Source: Mucilaginibacter aquaedulcis (GTDB lineage Bacteria > Bacteroidota > Bacteroidia > Sphingobacteriales > Sphingobacteriaceae). From it: a stretch of 64,000 nt of DNA. The stretch lies in the NCBI RefSeq assembly GCF_030409325.1, contig NZ_JAUFPR010000002.1, positions 1,798,001 through 1,862,000 of the forward strand. Reading direction: 5' to 3'. Under the pieces are notes generated by a model that had not been told where the DNA came from, made no database searches, and worked only from the letters and a program-made list of their open reading frames with translations. Position 1 is the stretch's first letter, and every line of letters starts with the position of its first letter. Positions 54,479 to 63,266 of the stretch are shown one piece after another. The translations under genes and the position numbers were made by a program.

Positions 54479-56269
54479 TCAGGCATCCTGTTCCTCTTCA
54501 AGCAATTGTTTTTCGTATAGCTCAAAGTAGGTTCCTTTCAGTTGCATGAGGTATTCGTGATTGCCATGCTCCACAATTTCCCCATTATCCAATACCAGTA
54601 TTTTATCGGCATTTTTTATGGTTGATATACGGTGCGATATAATGATGCTGGTTTTATTTTGCATTACCCGCCCCAGGTTACTCAATATTTCCTCCTCTGT
54701 TCGGGTATCAACTGCCGACAGGCAATCGTCAAATATCAATATCTGTGGGTGCTTAAAAATGGCCCGGGCTATAGAAACCCGTTGCTTTTGTCCTCCCGAT
54801 AAGGTTACTCCCCGTTCACCTATCAATGTTTCAAATCCTTTTTTCAGTTCTATGATATTACTGTAAACCGCGGCATCTCTGGCGGTCTGCTCAACAACAG
54901 GCATATCAAGTACATCGGCACTAAAAGCAATGTTATTAGCAATAGTATCTGAAAACAGAAAAACCTCCTGTGGTACAAAACCAATTTGCGAGCGATAATT
55001 TTCAAGCCCAAGCTGCTTTACATCAATAGCATCAATACCTATGTTGCCAGCCGTAGTATCATACATCCGCATAACCAGATTGGCTATGGTTGATTTACCT
55101 GAGCCAGTTCGGCCAATAATGGCAACCATTTGACCGGGCTCAACCGTAAACGATACATTTTTTAATGCCTGAATGCCTGTATCAGGATAAGTGAATGATA
55201 CATTATTAAACTCGATGGCTCCTTTTATAATATGTGCAGGAACATTTTTGGGTGATTCAATATCCGAGGTTTCATGTAAAAACTCATTGATGCGCTTTTG
55301 CGATGCCGCCGCACGTTGTATAAGCGAGGTTACCCAACCCAATGATATAACCGGGAACGACAGCATATTCAGATATACGATAAACTCAGCAATATTACCT
55401 GAAGTGATATTCCCCTTCATCACCTCAACCCCGCCAACGTACATGGTAATTACATTGCTTAAACCTACAAGCAGCAGCATAATAGGATAAAACAAGGCCT
55501 GTACCTTAACCAGGGCCATGGAATGGGTTTTGTAATTCTCACTCTCGGTAGCAAAGCTTTTGCGCACAAAGCCTTCTCTTACGTATGATTTAATGACACG
55601 GATACCTGAAAAATTTTCCTGAACAAAACTCGACAGCGCAGACAACCGCTCCTGAATTTGCTCGCTCCGGTAATTGATCACGTTGTTTACATAGTATATA
55701 ATACCTGCCAGTATAGGTAAAGGCAGCACAGATAGTATGGCCAGCCTAACATTTACAGTAAGCATAGCATATATTACCAGAATAAATAATACTACTGTAT
55801 TTATAGTATACATAATACCTGGCCCAAGGTACATCCTAACACGGCTTACATCTTCGGTAACACGGTTCATCAAATCGCCAGTGTTATGGCGGCGGTAAAA
55901 GGCAAGGGAAAGTAACTGATAATGTTCATAGATCTCATTCTTAAGATCATACTCAATATGCCGCGACATCAGGATAATGGTTTGCCTCATAAAAAAGAGA
56001 AACAAGCCGCGCAATAGTGCCAATAAAAGCACCAACGCGCCAAATAGCGTGAGACTGCTTCCAAAAATATCATAGATCATGCTTTGTCTGTTGAAGCCGG
56101 CAAAAAGCTGATAAGCTCCTATATTTTCTGTAACCAGATCAAATGCTACGCGGATAACCTGAGCGGGCAATACAGCAAAAATATTTGATATAATTACGAA
56201 CAAAATACCGGGTATCAATCGCCAGCGGTATTTGTAAAAGAATTTATTAAGGTAAGCAAGATCCTTCAT
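54479..56269 (-). CDS. ABC exporter, fused permease and ATPase (MsbA/LmrA-type half transporter)
   Basis: A 596-residue half transporter acting as a dimer. It has six membrane helices (about 15-300; NTGDLMNRVTEDVSRVR in the first intracellular loop) and an ATP-binding domain. The latter has Walker A AIIGRTGSGKSTI (about 377), Q-loop FVPQEVFLFSDT, signature TLSGGQKQRVSIARA (about 485), Walker B ILIFDDCLSAVD and H-loop IISHRIST. It could export drugs or lipids. The substrate is not readable. The start at 56269 (MKDLAYLNKF) is preferred over an upstream ATG that adds an out-of-family hydrophobic segment. Confidence 0.93.
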   Translation of the reverse strand: MKDLAYLNKFFYKYRWRLIPGILFVIISNIFAVLPAQVIRVAFDLVTENIGAYQLFAGFNRQSMIYDIFGSSLTLFGALVLLLALLRGLFLFFMRQTIILMSRHIEYDLKNEIYEHYQLLSLAFYRRHNTGDLMNRVTEDVSRVRMYLGPGIMYTINTVVLFILVIYAMLTVNVRLAILSVLPLPILAGIIYYVNNVINYRSEQIQERLSALSSFVQENFSGIRVIKSYVREGFVRKSFATESENYKTHSMALVKVQALFYPIMLLLVGLSNVITMYVGGVEVMKGNITSGNIAEFIVYLNMLSFPVISLGWVTSLIQRAAASQKRINEFLHETSDIESPKNVPAHIIKGAIEFNNVSFTYPDTGIQALKNVSFTVEPGQMVAIIGRTGSGKSTIANLVMRMYDTTAGNIGIDAIDVKQLGLENYRSQIGFVPQEVFLFSDTIANNIAFSADVLDMPVVEQTARDAAVYSNIIELKKGFETLIGERGVTLSGGQKQRVSIARAIFKHPQILIFDDCLSAVDTRTEEEILSNLGRVMQNKTSIIISHRISTIKNADKILVLDNGEIVEHGNHEYLMQLKGTYFELYEKQLLEEEQDA

Positions 56270-56470
56270 ACAGCATTGGGTTAGAACAGCGTGGAAAACC
56301 AAAATAGGGAAAACCGGAAGTCCAATTATCAAAAGTACCAAAAAGTTGGCGAAGTGGTAGAGCAGGAAAGTCTGAAAGGTGTAAGAATACTATATAACAA
56401 AAAATATTAAATAAAATAATAGAAACAATATTGCTGTAAATGAGTATTATTATAACCAACCCCCACAATT

Positions 56471-56824
56471 ATGACCCCTCTCTTTTTTACCCTGAATTCC
56501 GGAAGGCCTATCATGGCTATTACCGATAATATTGCCCATTTTGATGGCCAAACTGAAATTGCACTTACTTACAGCTTTTTTATTGATAAGGATAACGGCA
56601 ACCCGAACCAGCAAATTAATAAAGAGAGTCATTTGCACTTAGTTGAAAATGATGACCCAGATTACCTGGGTTATATTACTGTTGAAAAACCCGGCAGGGT
56701 TTACAGCTACACAGGCAACGGAAAAAACAGGCTATCTATAGCCGAGATACAGGATGCTGTTGAACAGCTAAATAAATTAACGGGTGTTTCGTTATCATGG
56801 AGTAAAAGCAGTAAGTTAGAGTAA
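56471..56824 (+). CDS. Small protein of unknown function
   Basis: A 117-residue protein (103 if the second ATG at 56513 is the start). It is acidic and mixed alpha/beta with no signal peptide or membrane helix; ESHLHLVENDDPDYLGYITVEKPGRVYSYTGNG is the most distinctive part, and the C-terminal helix is AEIQDAVEQLNKL. I do not recognise a family. It ends 120 bp before the leucine-dehydrogenase-like gene on the same strand. Confidence 0.6.
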   Translation: MTPLFFTLNSGRPIMAITDNIAHFDGQTEIALTYSFFIDKDNGNPNQQINKESHLHLVENDDPDYLGYITVEKPGRVYSYTGNGKNRLSIAEIQDAVEQLNKLTGVSLSWSKSSKLE

Positions 56825-56947
56825 TCTGATCTCATTATAGGCTTATAACGCTTGTTCATTGCTTACTTCAACCGTAATAAACTTGGTCAGAATAAAAAAA
56901 ACCTATACTTTTGTCGGGCCTTAAAACATTTTACTTGCCGTATACTA

Positions 56948-58033
56948 ATGCCCGTTCAACAACAACCGGAACCCATATTTAATCAGCTCGACGCCTTCGG
57001 GCACAAAAAAGTTGTATTTTGCAGTGATCCTGATACAAATTTAAAAGCTATTATAGCCATTCATGACACCACGCTTGGCCCTGCCTTTGGCGGTACCCGC
57101 ATGTGGCAATACAAAACCGAAGCTGATGCTTTGAACGATGTATTGCGTCTGTCAAAAAGCATGACTTATAAATGTGCCATTGCCGGGCTTAACATGGGCG
57201 GCGGTTATTCGGTAATTATCGGCGATTCGCGCAAGGATAAAACCGAAGCGCTGATGCGCAAATTTGGCCGGTTCATAAAAAACCAGAATGGTGAATTTAT
57301 TACTGCCGAAGATGTAGGTACCAATCCACGGGATATGGAATACATCCGGATGGAAACCCAACACGTTACAGGTATTCCTGAAACCATCGGAGGCACCGGC
57401 GATCCTTCCCCTATTACAGCTCTTGGCGTTTTTATGGGTATTAAGGCTTGCGTAAAAGAGCAGTTTGGCAGCGACAGTCTCACCGGAAAATCAATTATAG
57501 TACAAGGTATAGGCCACGTGGGCGAAAACCTCGTACGTTTGCTTCGCGATGAAAACGTAAAAGTATATATCAGCGATATTAATGAAGAGCGCGTAGGCCA
57601 GATAGCCAAAAAGCATGGTGCCCAGGCAGTTTCAAACAACAACATTTTTGATATTGACGCCGATATTTATGCCCCCTGTGCTTTAGGCGGCACCGTGAAC
57701 ACTCAAACTATCGATAAACTTAAGTGCAGCATTATAGCAGGATCGGCCAATAATCAGCTGCTTGACGAAGAGCTGCATGGTCAGATGCTGGTTGAAAAAG
57801 GAATACTGTTTGCCCCTGATTATGTTATTAACGCGGGTGGTATCATCAACTGCTATTCGGAGTTAATGGGCTTTAGCAAAAAACGCAGCTTGCAATTAAC
57901 AGAAAACATTTACGAGGCAACCCGTAACATTTTAAGACTTTCAAAATCAGAAAATATATCAACTATTAACGCGGCCAATAAAATTGCTGAGAAAAGAATA
58001 GCTGACATTAAAAAAGTAAAATCAACATATTAA
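56948..58033 (+). CDS. Leucine/valine dehydrogenase-like protein with substituted catalytic lysine
   Basis: A 361-residue member of the Glu/Leu/Phe/Val dehydrogenase family, which reversibly deaminates branched-chain amino acids with NAD+. Substrate-binding Lys is K75 in MTYKCAIAG. The glycine-rich block that normally reads GGGK reads GGGYS, putting Tyr at residue 87 where the catalytic lysine is expected. Other elements are kept: TAEDVGT (about 116), GIGHVGENLVRLL (NAD motif), NQLLDEELHGQMLVEKGILFAPDYVINAGG. It precedes nusB by 49 bp. It may be inactive, altered in activity, or a regulatory paralogue. The ATG at 56948 fits the family N-terminus. Confidence 0.88.
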   Translation: MPVQQQPEPIFNQLDAFGHKKVVFCSDPDTNLKAIIAIHDTTLGPAFGGTRMWQYKTEADALNDVLRLSKSMTYKCAIAGLNMGGGYSVIIGDSRKDKTEALMRKFGRFIKNQNGEFITAEDVGTNPRDMEYIRMETQHVTGIPETIGGTGDPSPITALGVFMGIKACVKEQFGSDSLTGKSIIVQGIGHVGENLVRLLRDENVKVYISDINEERVGQIAKKHGAQAVSNNNIFDIDADIYAPCALGGTVNTQTIDKLKCSIIAGSANNQLLDEELHGQMLVEKGILFAPDYVINAGGIINCYSELMGFSKKRSLQLTENIYEATRNILRLSKSENISTINAANKIAEKRIADIKKVKSTY

Positions 58034-58081
58034 TATATATTTTAACCATCTGCACACAGGCAGAGCAAATCGTTCTTACAC

Positions 58082-59029
58082 ATGTTAAATAGAAGGCACC
58101 TAAGGGTAAAGGTATTACAAGCATTGTATGCATACCATCAATCAGATACCAAAGACATTAAACTACACGAAAAAAACATGCTTCACGGCATAGATCAGGT
58201 ATATGAAATGTATATCTGGATGCTATCGTTAATTTCGGAAGTGGCCAATTACGCGGCAAACGATGCCGAAGAAAGGGCAAATAAGCATTTACCTACAGCG
58301 GATGACCTCAACGCTAATCTTAAAATTTTAACCAACAGATTTATCGTAACCCTTAACGATAATCGCGATTACTTAATTGCCTTAAAAAAGTATAAAGTAG
58401 AATGGCATTTTGAACCCGAACTTACCAAATCGTTGTTCACTATCCTTAAAAACGCTCCTGAGTATGCAGAGTATTTAGCAAAAACAGGTGATACTATACA
58501 AACCGATAAAGACATCATTAAATTCATTTTCAAGAAAGTAATTCTGAAATCATCATTGGCCGAGCAGGTTTTTGAAGATAAATTTATTTTCTGGCCGGTT
58601 GATCGTGATGTATTACAGGCGCTTATAGCAAAAACTTTCAAAAACTTTGCTTCTGAGGATGCTAAACAAAACCACCTTGCCGAAATTACCAACAACTGGA
58701 CAGAAGACCGTGAGTTTGTTGTTGATCTTTTTGAAAAAAGCATCAGGTTTGATAAGCCTTACCAAGAATTGATAGCTGCTAAAACCCAAAATTGGGAACC
58801 TGAGCGTATTGCTATGATGGACACTTTATTGATGAAAATGGCTATTTCCGAATTTATCAACTTTACTTCCATCCCGGTTAAAGTAACTATTAATGAGTAC
58901 CTGGAAATATCCAAAGAGTTTAGTACACCAAAAAGTAATTCATTTATAAACGGTATCTTAGACAAGATTTTGATTGATCTTAAAGCAGAGCAAAAGATCA
59001 AGAAAATAGGCAGAGGATTAATAGAATAA
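58082..59029 (+). CDS. nusB: Transcription antitermination factor NusB (long Bacteroidota form)
   Basis: A 315-residue protein about twice the usual length. The C-terminal 130 residues form the NusB helical domain, with the family motif EPERIAMMDTLLMKMAISEFI followed by IPVKVTINEYLEISKEFSTPKSNSFINGILDKI. The N-terminal part (MLNRRHLRVKVLQALYAY) also starts like NusB. In this phylum NusB carries a long insertion. It binds boxA RNA with NusE during rRNA antitermination. It is the first gene of a tight run nusB-DUF1573-yajC. Confidence 0.93.
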   Translation: MLNRRHLRVKVLQALYAYHQSDTKDIKLHEKNMLHGIDQVYEMYIWMLSLISEVANYAANDAEERANKHLPTADDLNANLKILTNRFIVTLNDNRDYLIALKKYKVEWHFEPELTKSLFTILKNAPEYAEYLAKTGDTIQTDKDIIKFIFKKVILKSSLAEQVFEDKFIFWPVDRDVLQALIAKTFKNFASEDAKQNHLAEITNNWTEDREFVVDLFEKSIRFDKPYQELIAAKTQNWEPERIAMMDTLLMKMAISEFINFTSIPVKVTINEYLEISKEFSTPKSNSFINGILDKILIDLKAEQKIKKIGRGLIE

Positions 59030-59040
59030 TAACTACACTA

Positions 59041-59496
59041 ATGAAAAAATTATTTTTAAGCTTAGCAGCTGCAGGCCTTTTATTTTCGGCTTGTAACCAA
59101 ACCCAGGGAAATACCTCATCTGCCACCACCGGCGATAGTACAGCAAAACAAACTGCTGCCACAACCGCCAACGCGGCAACCGCGCCATTAATGAAGTTTG
59201 AAAAAGAAAGCCATGATTTTGGTAAAATTAAACAAGGCGATAAAGTAAGCTACGATTTTAAATTTACCAATAACGGTAAATCGCCGCTGATAATTACAGA
59301 TGCAGTTGCAAGCTGCGGATGTACCACACCAGAGTGGCCTAAAACCCCGGTTAAACCAGGTGAAAGCGGTTTAATTAAAGTGATATTCAACAGCGCCGGT
59401 AAAACAGGCCTGCAGGATAAACAAATAACCATTACCGCCAACACCGTACCTGCACAAAACGTGGTGCACTTGGTTGGTGAAGTTTTAACGAAATAA
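59041..59496 (+). CDS. DUF1573 lipoprotein
   Basis: A 151-residue secreted lipoprotein: lipobox LLFSAC (Cys about 18), then a Thr/Ala-rich linker (about 20-50) and an immunoglobulin-like DUF1573 domain. The latter has FEKESHDFGKIKQGDKVSYDF followed by VASCGCTTPEWPKTPVKPGE (conserved Cys-Gly-Cys). It sits between nusB and yajC, a conserved order in Bacteroidota. The function is unknown. Confidence 0.9.
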   Translation: MKKLFLSLAAAGLLFSACNQTQGNTSSATTGDSTAKQTAATTANAATAPLMKFEKESHDFGKIKQGDKVSYDFKFTNNGKSPLIITDAVASCGCTTPEWPKTPVKPGESGLIKVIFNSAGKTGLQDKQITITANTVPAQNVVHLVGEVLTK

Positions 59497-59510
59497 CAAT
59501 TTAATTTAAA

Positions 59511-59840
59511 ATGATAGCAACTATTTTATTACAAGCACCAGCAGGTGGTTCAAGCCAGTTTGGCATGTTAATACCAATGGTATTAATTATTGTGGTGTTT
59601 TACTTTTTCATGATCCGCCCTCAGGTTAAAAAACAAAAAGATCAAAAAAAATATGTTGAGGAGTTAAAAAAAGGTGATAAGGTAGTAACCACAGCAGGTA
59701 TACACGGCCGTATCATTGACTCGAATGACACTACTTTTTTAGTTGAGGTTGATAACGGTAAAATCCGTTTTGATAAATCGGCTATTTCTTTAGATGCTTC
59801 AAAAGCGCTAAACACACCACCGGTAGCCGCAAAAAGCTAA
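59511..59840 (+). CDS. yajC: Preprotein translocase auxiliary subunit YajC
   Basis: A 109-residue single-span protein. The hydrophobic helix MLIPMVLIIVVFYFFMIRP (about 18-38) is followed by the diagnostic QVKKQKDQKKYVEELKKGDKVVTTAGIHGRI and a small beta domain. It accompanies SecDF in the Sec holotranslocon. A large hairpin lies between it and the ybbR gene. Confidence 0.95.
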   Translation: MIATILLQAPAGGSSQFGMLIPMVLIIVVFYFFMIRPQVKKQKDQKKYVEELKKGDKVVTTAGIHGRIIDSNDTTFLVEVDNGKIRFDKSAISLDASKALNTPPVAAKS

Positions 59841-59915
59841 TTTGTATTGAGCAAAAACACGGAATGACTAAAAGATAAAGGCATCGTGTTTTCTATCTTA
59901 GGTAACTAAAAAATA

Positions 59916-59962
59916 AAAGGGCGAAAGGTAACAGGTATTTTTACCTTTGTCCTTTCGCCTTT
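59916..59962 (+). terminator. Strong hairpin between yajC and the YbbR gene
   Basis: Arms aaagggcgaaagg / cctttcgccttt (one bulged G) plus an inner AGGT/ACCT pairing around a T-rich loop. No clear T-tract follows on the plus strand, so it may be a partial terminator or an RNA processing/stability element. Confidence 0.5.
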
Positions 59963-60012
59963 AACCGTAAAAGTCCTTTGTGTTTTAATCTCCTTATCTT
60001 TCATCTACAGAA

Positions 60013-60960
60013 ATGGCAATAGTAAAATTATCAGCAACAGAACGAAGGCGCCTATCGGTATTTTTTACCTGTTTGGTGCTGGCAGTTTTAGCATGGATAT
60101 TTACTACGCTATCAAACGTTTATAATTATGGGGTTCAGGAAGTATTAACTTATAAAAACGCGCCTCAAAAACGTGCTTTTCACTCACTGCAACCTGATAC
60201 TGTTAAAGCTACAGTGCAGGGTACAGGCTGGCAAATGCTTTTTTCAAGCATGAATAAAGAAAGCAAGCCCATAACAATTGATCTGGCCACGCTCGAAAAC
60301 CGCAATTATGTGGTTCTTAGTTCCCAGCTAAAGCAAATCAATATCCGGAAGGAAGTTAACCAGCAAATAATATCTATTGACCCGGATACGTTATATTTCG
60401 ACTTCTCAAACCGGTTGGTTAAGAAAGTTCCGGTACAGCTGATGCTTAACCTGAAGTACAAAAAACAATTTGCAGTATCAGGCAATATCATTATTAAGCC
60501 AGCCCATATCACCGTAAGCGGCCCTACTGACAGGCTAAAGGAAATAAGCCTTTGGAAAACCGATTCGCTGCAGCTGAAGGATGTTACCGAAACTATTAAT
60601 ACCAGGATAAACCTACAATCGGTTAAGGAAGGTAATTTAAACGTATACCCTAAAACGGTACAGGTTATTATTCCCGTTGATGAGTTTACCGAAAAAACAC
60701 TTGACCTTCCCGTTAAACTGATCAATAATCATAATTACGATAATGTTAAGGTATTTCCGCAAAAGGTAAGAGTAACCTTCACCACCGCGCTGAGCAGGTA
60801 TCCTGACATGACCGAAGATCTTTTTGAGGCCACTGCCGATCTGGACCTTTGGCGCGATCATGGCTACAAATCATTACCGGTAAAGCTTACAAGGGTTCCG
60901 CCGTACTGTAAAATAGTAAAGGTAAGTCCTGCCAATATTGATTTTATCATAAAAAAATAA
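60013..60960 (+). CDS. YbbR/CdaR-domain protein
   Basis: A 315-residue membrane-anchored protein with an N-terminal helix (LSVFFTCLVLAVLAWIFTTLSNV, about 14-36) and beta-rich YbbR-like repeats. In Firmicutes YbbR (CdaR) regulates the diadenylate cyclase CdaA; a role with c-di-AMP is only a guess here, as no cdaA is in the window. It overlaps the coaE start by one base (TAATG), so the two are translationally coupled. Confidence 0.82.
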   Translation: MAIVKLSATERRRLSVFFTCLVLAVLAWIFTTLSNVYNYGVQEVLTYKNAPQKRAFHSLQPDTVKATVQGTGWQMLFSSMNKESKPITIDLATLENRNYVVLSSQLKQINIRKEVNQQIISIDPDTLYFDFSNRLVKKVPVQLMLNLKYKKQFAVSGNIIIKPAHITVSGPTDRLKEISLWKTDSLQLKDVTETINTRINLQSVKEGNLNVYPKTVQVIIPVDEFTEKTLDLPVKLINNHNYDNVKVFPQKVRVTFTTALSRYPDMTEDLFEATADLDLWRDHGYKSLPVKLTRVPPYCKIVKVSPANIDFIIKK

Positions 60961-61556
60961 TGCTTAAAATAGGGTTAACCGGTAATATAGGCAGCGGTAA
61001 AACTACTGTAGCCAAAGTATTTGAGCTTTTGGGCATTCCGGTTTTTTATGCCGATGATGAGGCAAAAAAGGTTATGGTTACCGACGAGATCCTGATCAAC
61101 TCTATTAAACAAACCTTTGGCGCTGGATCCTATTTTGATGATGGTACCCTAAACAGGAAATATATAGCTGGTATTGTTTTCAATAACGAGGCTGAACTGC
61201 AAAAGCTGAATGCCATTGTGCATCCTGCAACTTTCAGAGCTTTTGATAACTGGTTGCAGCAGATAAAACATGCTCCTTATGTTATCAAAGAAGCGGCTCT
61301 GATGTTTGAAAGTGCGTCATACAAAATGTGCGACCGTACCTTACTGGTATCGGCCCCCTTGGAAAACCGCATGGCCAGGGTTATGCAGCGCGACAATGTT
61401 TCGCGCGCCGAAGTTGAAAAACGCGAAGCCCGTCAGTTTACCGAAGAAAAAAAACGCCAGCTGGCCGATGATATTATTGTTAATAACGATTGGCAACTCG
61501 TAATTCCACAAGTGCTTGAGCTGCACACCTTATACCTATCGCTCGCAAAAAATTAA
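60960..61556 (+). CDS. coaE: Dephospho-CoA kinase
   Basis: A 198-residue P-loop kinase catalysing the last step of coenzyme A synthesis. P-loop GLTGNIGSGKTT lies at 5-16. The CoaE signature is in ADDEAKKVMV, and Arg/Lys lid residues are in RVMQRDNVSRAEVEKREARQF. It is coupled to neighbours on both sides by 1-bp overlaps. Confidence 0.96.
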   Translation: MLKIGLTGNIGSGKTTVAKVFELLGIPVFYADDEAKKVMVTDEILINSIKQTFGAGSYFDDGTLNRKYIAGIVFNNEAELQKLNAIVHPATFRAFDNWLQQIKHAPYVIKEAALMFESASYKMCDRTLLVSAPLENRMARVMQRDNVSRAEVEKREARQFTEEKKRQLADDIIVNNDWQLVIPQVLELHTLYLSLAKN

Positions 61557-62494
61557 TGATACTTGACGATTTTGTTCTGATAGATGAAAAGGGGCTGTAT
61601 TGCAAATACGGTGATTTTTACCTCGATCCTAAATTACCCGCTACAACAGCCGTTATTACACATGCGCATGCAGATCATGCTGTGAGTGGCAATCATGATG
61701 TTTACTGCACCCGTGCAACTGCCAGCATCATGCAGCTCAGATATGACCGTACGGCGGCTAAGGCTTTTCATATAACTGAATATGACCAACGCTTCAACAT
61801 CGGCCCTGTAAAAATAACTATGATACCGGCCGGCCATATGATGGGTTCTGCGCAAATATTAATGGAGTATGATGATACCCGCTACCTGTACACCGGAGAT
61901 TATAAATTGCAAGACGATGATACCTGCGAGCCTATTGAATGGGTTGCAACCGATGTACTCATCACCGAAAGTACCTTTGCCGATCCGGCTGTTATACACC
62001 CTGACCCGGTTGAAGAGATAAAAAAACTAAACAGTATAAAAACCAATATCCTGTTAGGCGCATATGGCCTGGGAAAAAGCCAGCGGCTTATTAATCTTAT
62101 CAGTAATTATGCTCCTCAAAAAAAGATATTGGTACATCATCGCATTATGCCCATTAATGCCATTTATGAAAAAATGGGCTTTAAATTGGGAGCTCACCAA
62201 ATATATGGCCGTAAATTAATGAAGGTGCAGGACGAGTTTGTTTACATCGTTCCTCCTTTTACTTTTGATAGTTACATCAGGGCTACCGGGGTTACGCGTC
62301 TATTTGCCTCGGGCTGGAAAAATTTGCAGGTGAATCAGAGGGATACACTCTTTATATCAGACCATGTAGATTGGAACGATATTTTAGAAACTATTGCCCG
62401 CACCCAGCCCAAACAAATATGGACACTACATGGCGATGGTAAACATTTGAAGAACCATTTTAACAATGATGTTTTTGTAAAGCTGCTAAACTAA
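61556..62494 (+). CDS. MBL-fold exonuclease-like protein (YSH1/RNase J-related, no beta-CASP)
   Basis: A 312-residue metallo-beta-lactamase-fold protein of the putative exonuclease or ligase-associated family. Metal motif HAHADHAVSGN (about 36-46), GHMMGSAQI, YTGDYK and a final HGDG motif are visible. It probably processes single-stranded DNA or RNA ends. The DUF5522 gene begins 1 nt after its stop, suggesting a shared message with coaE upstream. Confidence 0.85.
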   Translation: MILDDFVLIDEKGLYCKYGDFYLDPKLPATTAVITHAHADHAVSGNHDVYCTRATASIMQLRYDRTAAKAFHITEYDQRFNIGPVKITMIPAGHMMGSAQILMEYDDTRYLYTGDYKLQDDDTCEPIEWVATDVLITESTFADPAVIHPDPVEEIKKLNSIKTNILLGAYGLGKSQRLINLISNYAPQKKILVHHRIMPINAIYEKMGFKLGAHQIYGRKLMKVQDEFVYIVPPFTFDSYIRATGVTRLFASGWKNLQVNQRDTLFISDHVDWNDILETIARTQPKQIWTLHGDGKHLKNHFNNDVFVKLLN

Positions 62495-62495
62495 A

Positions 62496-62669
62496 ATGTT
62501 ACAGGAAGGTGTTGATTACTATATAAATGAAGATGGCAATTTTGTTTTTACAAAAGAGTATCACTTAAAACGTGGTTACTGCTGTAAAAACAAATGCCTG
62601 CATTGTCCATGGAATTATGGCAAAAGCGAGCAATCACCACCTAAGCCTGCACCAGATAACAGTAATTAA
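62496..62669 (+). CDS. Small Cys-rich DUF5522 protein
   Basis: A 57-residue protein. The pattern DYYINEDGNFVFTKEYHLKRG is followed by CCKNKCLHCPW, four Cys in a tight cluster that could bind a metal or Fe-S centre. This matches the small DUF5522 family. It begins 1 nt after the exonuclease stop codon, so it is co-expressed with it, and ends in a Pro/Ser-rich tail. Confidence 0.82.
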   Translation: MLQEGVDYYINEDGNFVFTKEYHLKRGYCCKNKCLHCPWNYGKSEQSPPKPAPDNSN

Positions 62670-62758
62670 TGTGAAAATAATGCACCCGGTGTGCACATTA
62701 CGTATACCGCAAATTAAAAATAATTAAACATATTTGCATCTTATTGATTGTTACATAT

Positions 62759-63208
62759 ATGCGGATAGAGGACGAAATACAAAGCACTAACTTTGAAGAT
62801 AACTATCATAAAGCGGCGATTAACATATCATATACCGCTGGCTGGTTAAGCAACTACTTTAAAGTATACTTTGATAAGTACAACATTACACAACAGCAGT
62901 TTAACATCCTAAGGATATTAAGAGGACAGTACCCTAAACCGGCTACTATTAATTTGCTGAAGGAACGCATGGTTGATAAAATGTCGGATGCTTCGCGCAT
63001 TGTTGACCGGTTGATCCAAAAAGAGCTGGTTTCGCGCTGCACTAATAATAAAGACAGACGGGCTGTTGATATACGTATCAATGACCAGGGTTTAGCCATT
63101 TTATCAAAAATGGATGAGGAATTCAGAGCTAAAGAAATACTCAAGAATAATTTAAGCGAAGATGACGCTGCCATACTCAGCGATTTGCTGGATAAGTTGA
63201 GGGGGTAA
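62759..63208 (+). CDS. MarR-family transcriptional regulator
   Basis: A 149-residue winged-helix regulator. The helix-turn-helix contains YNITQQQFNILRILRGQYPKPATINLLKERMVDKMSDASRIVDRLIQKELV and the wing CTNNKDRRAVDIRIND. It probably acts as a ligand-responsive repressor of nearby or unlinked genes. The ATG at 62759 is preferred to the TTG at 62744. Target sites were not identified. Confidence 0.9.
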   Translation: MRIEDEIQSTNFEDNYHKAAINISYTAGWLSNYFKVYFDKYNITQQQFNILRILRGQYPKPATINLLKERMVDKMSDASRIVDRLIQKELVSRCTNNKDRRAVDIRINDQGLAILSKMDEEFRAKEILKNNLSEDDAAILSDLLDKLRG

Positions 63209-63216
63209 CAAAATAA

Positions 63217-63246
63217 CATTCATGTCTGGCTACGCCGACATGAATG
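63217..63246. terminator. Hairpin between MarR and aldo/keto reductase genes
   Basis: A 10-bp perfect stem cattcatgtc / gacatgaatg with an extra inner GGC/GCC. It lies between two convergent genes. The T-tract is poor, so strength is uncertain. Confidence 0.55.
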
Positions 63247-63266
63247 CTATGGCTAAAAGTTTTCTT

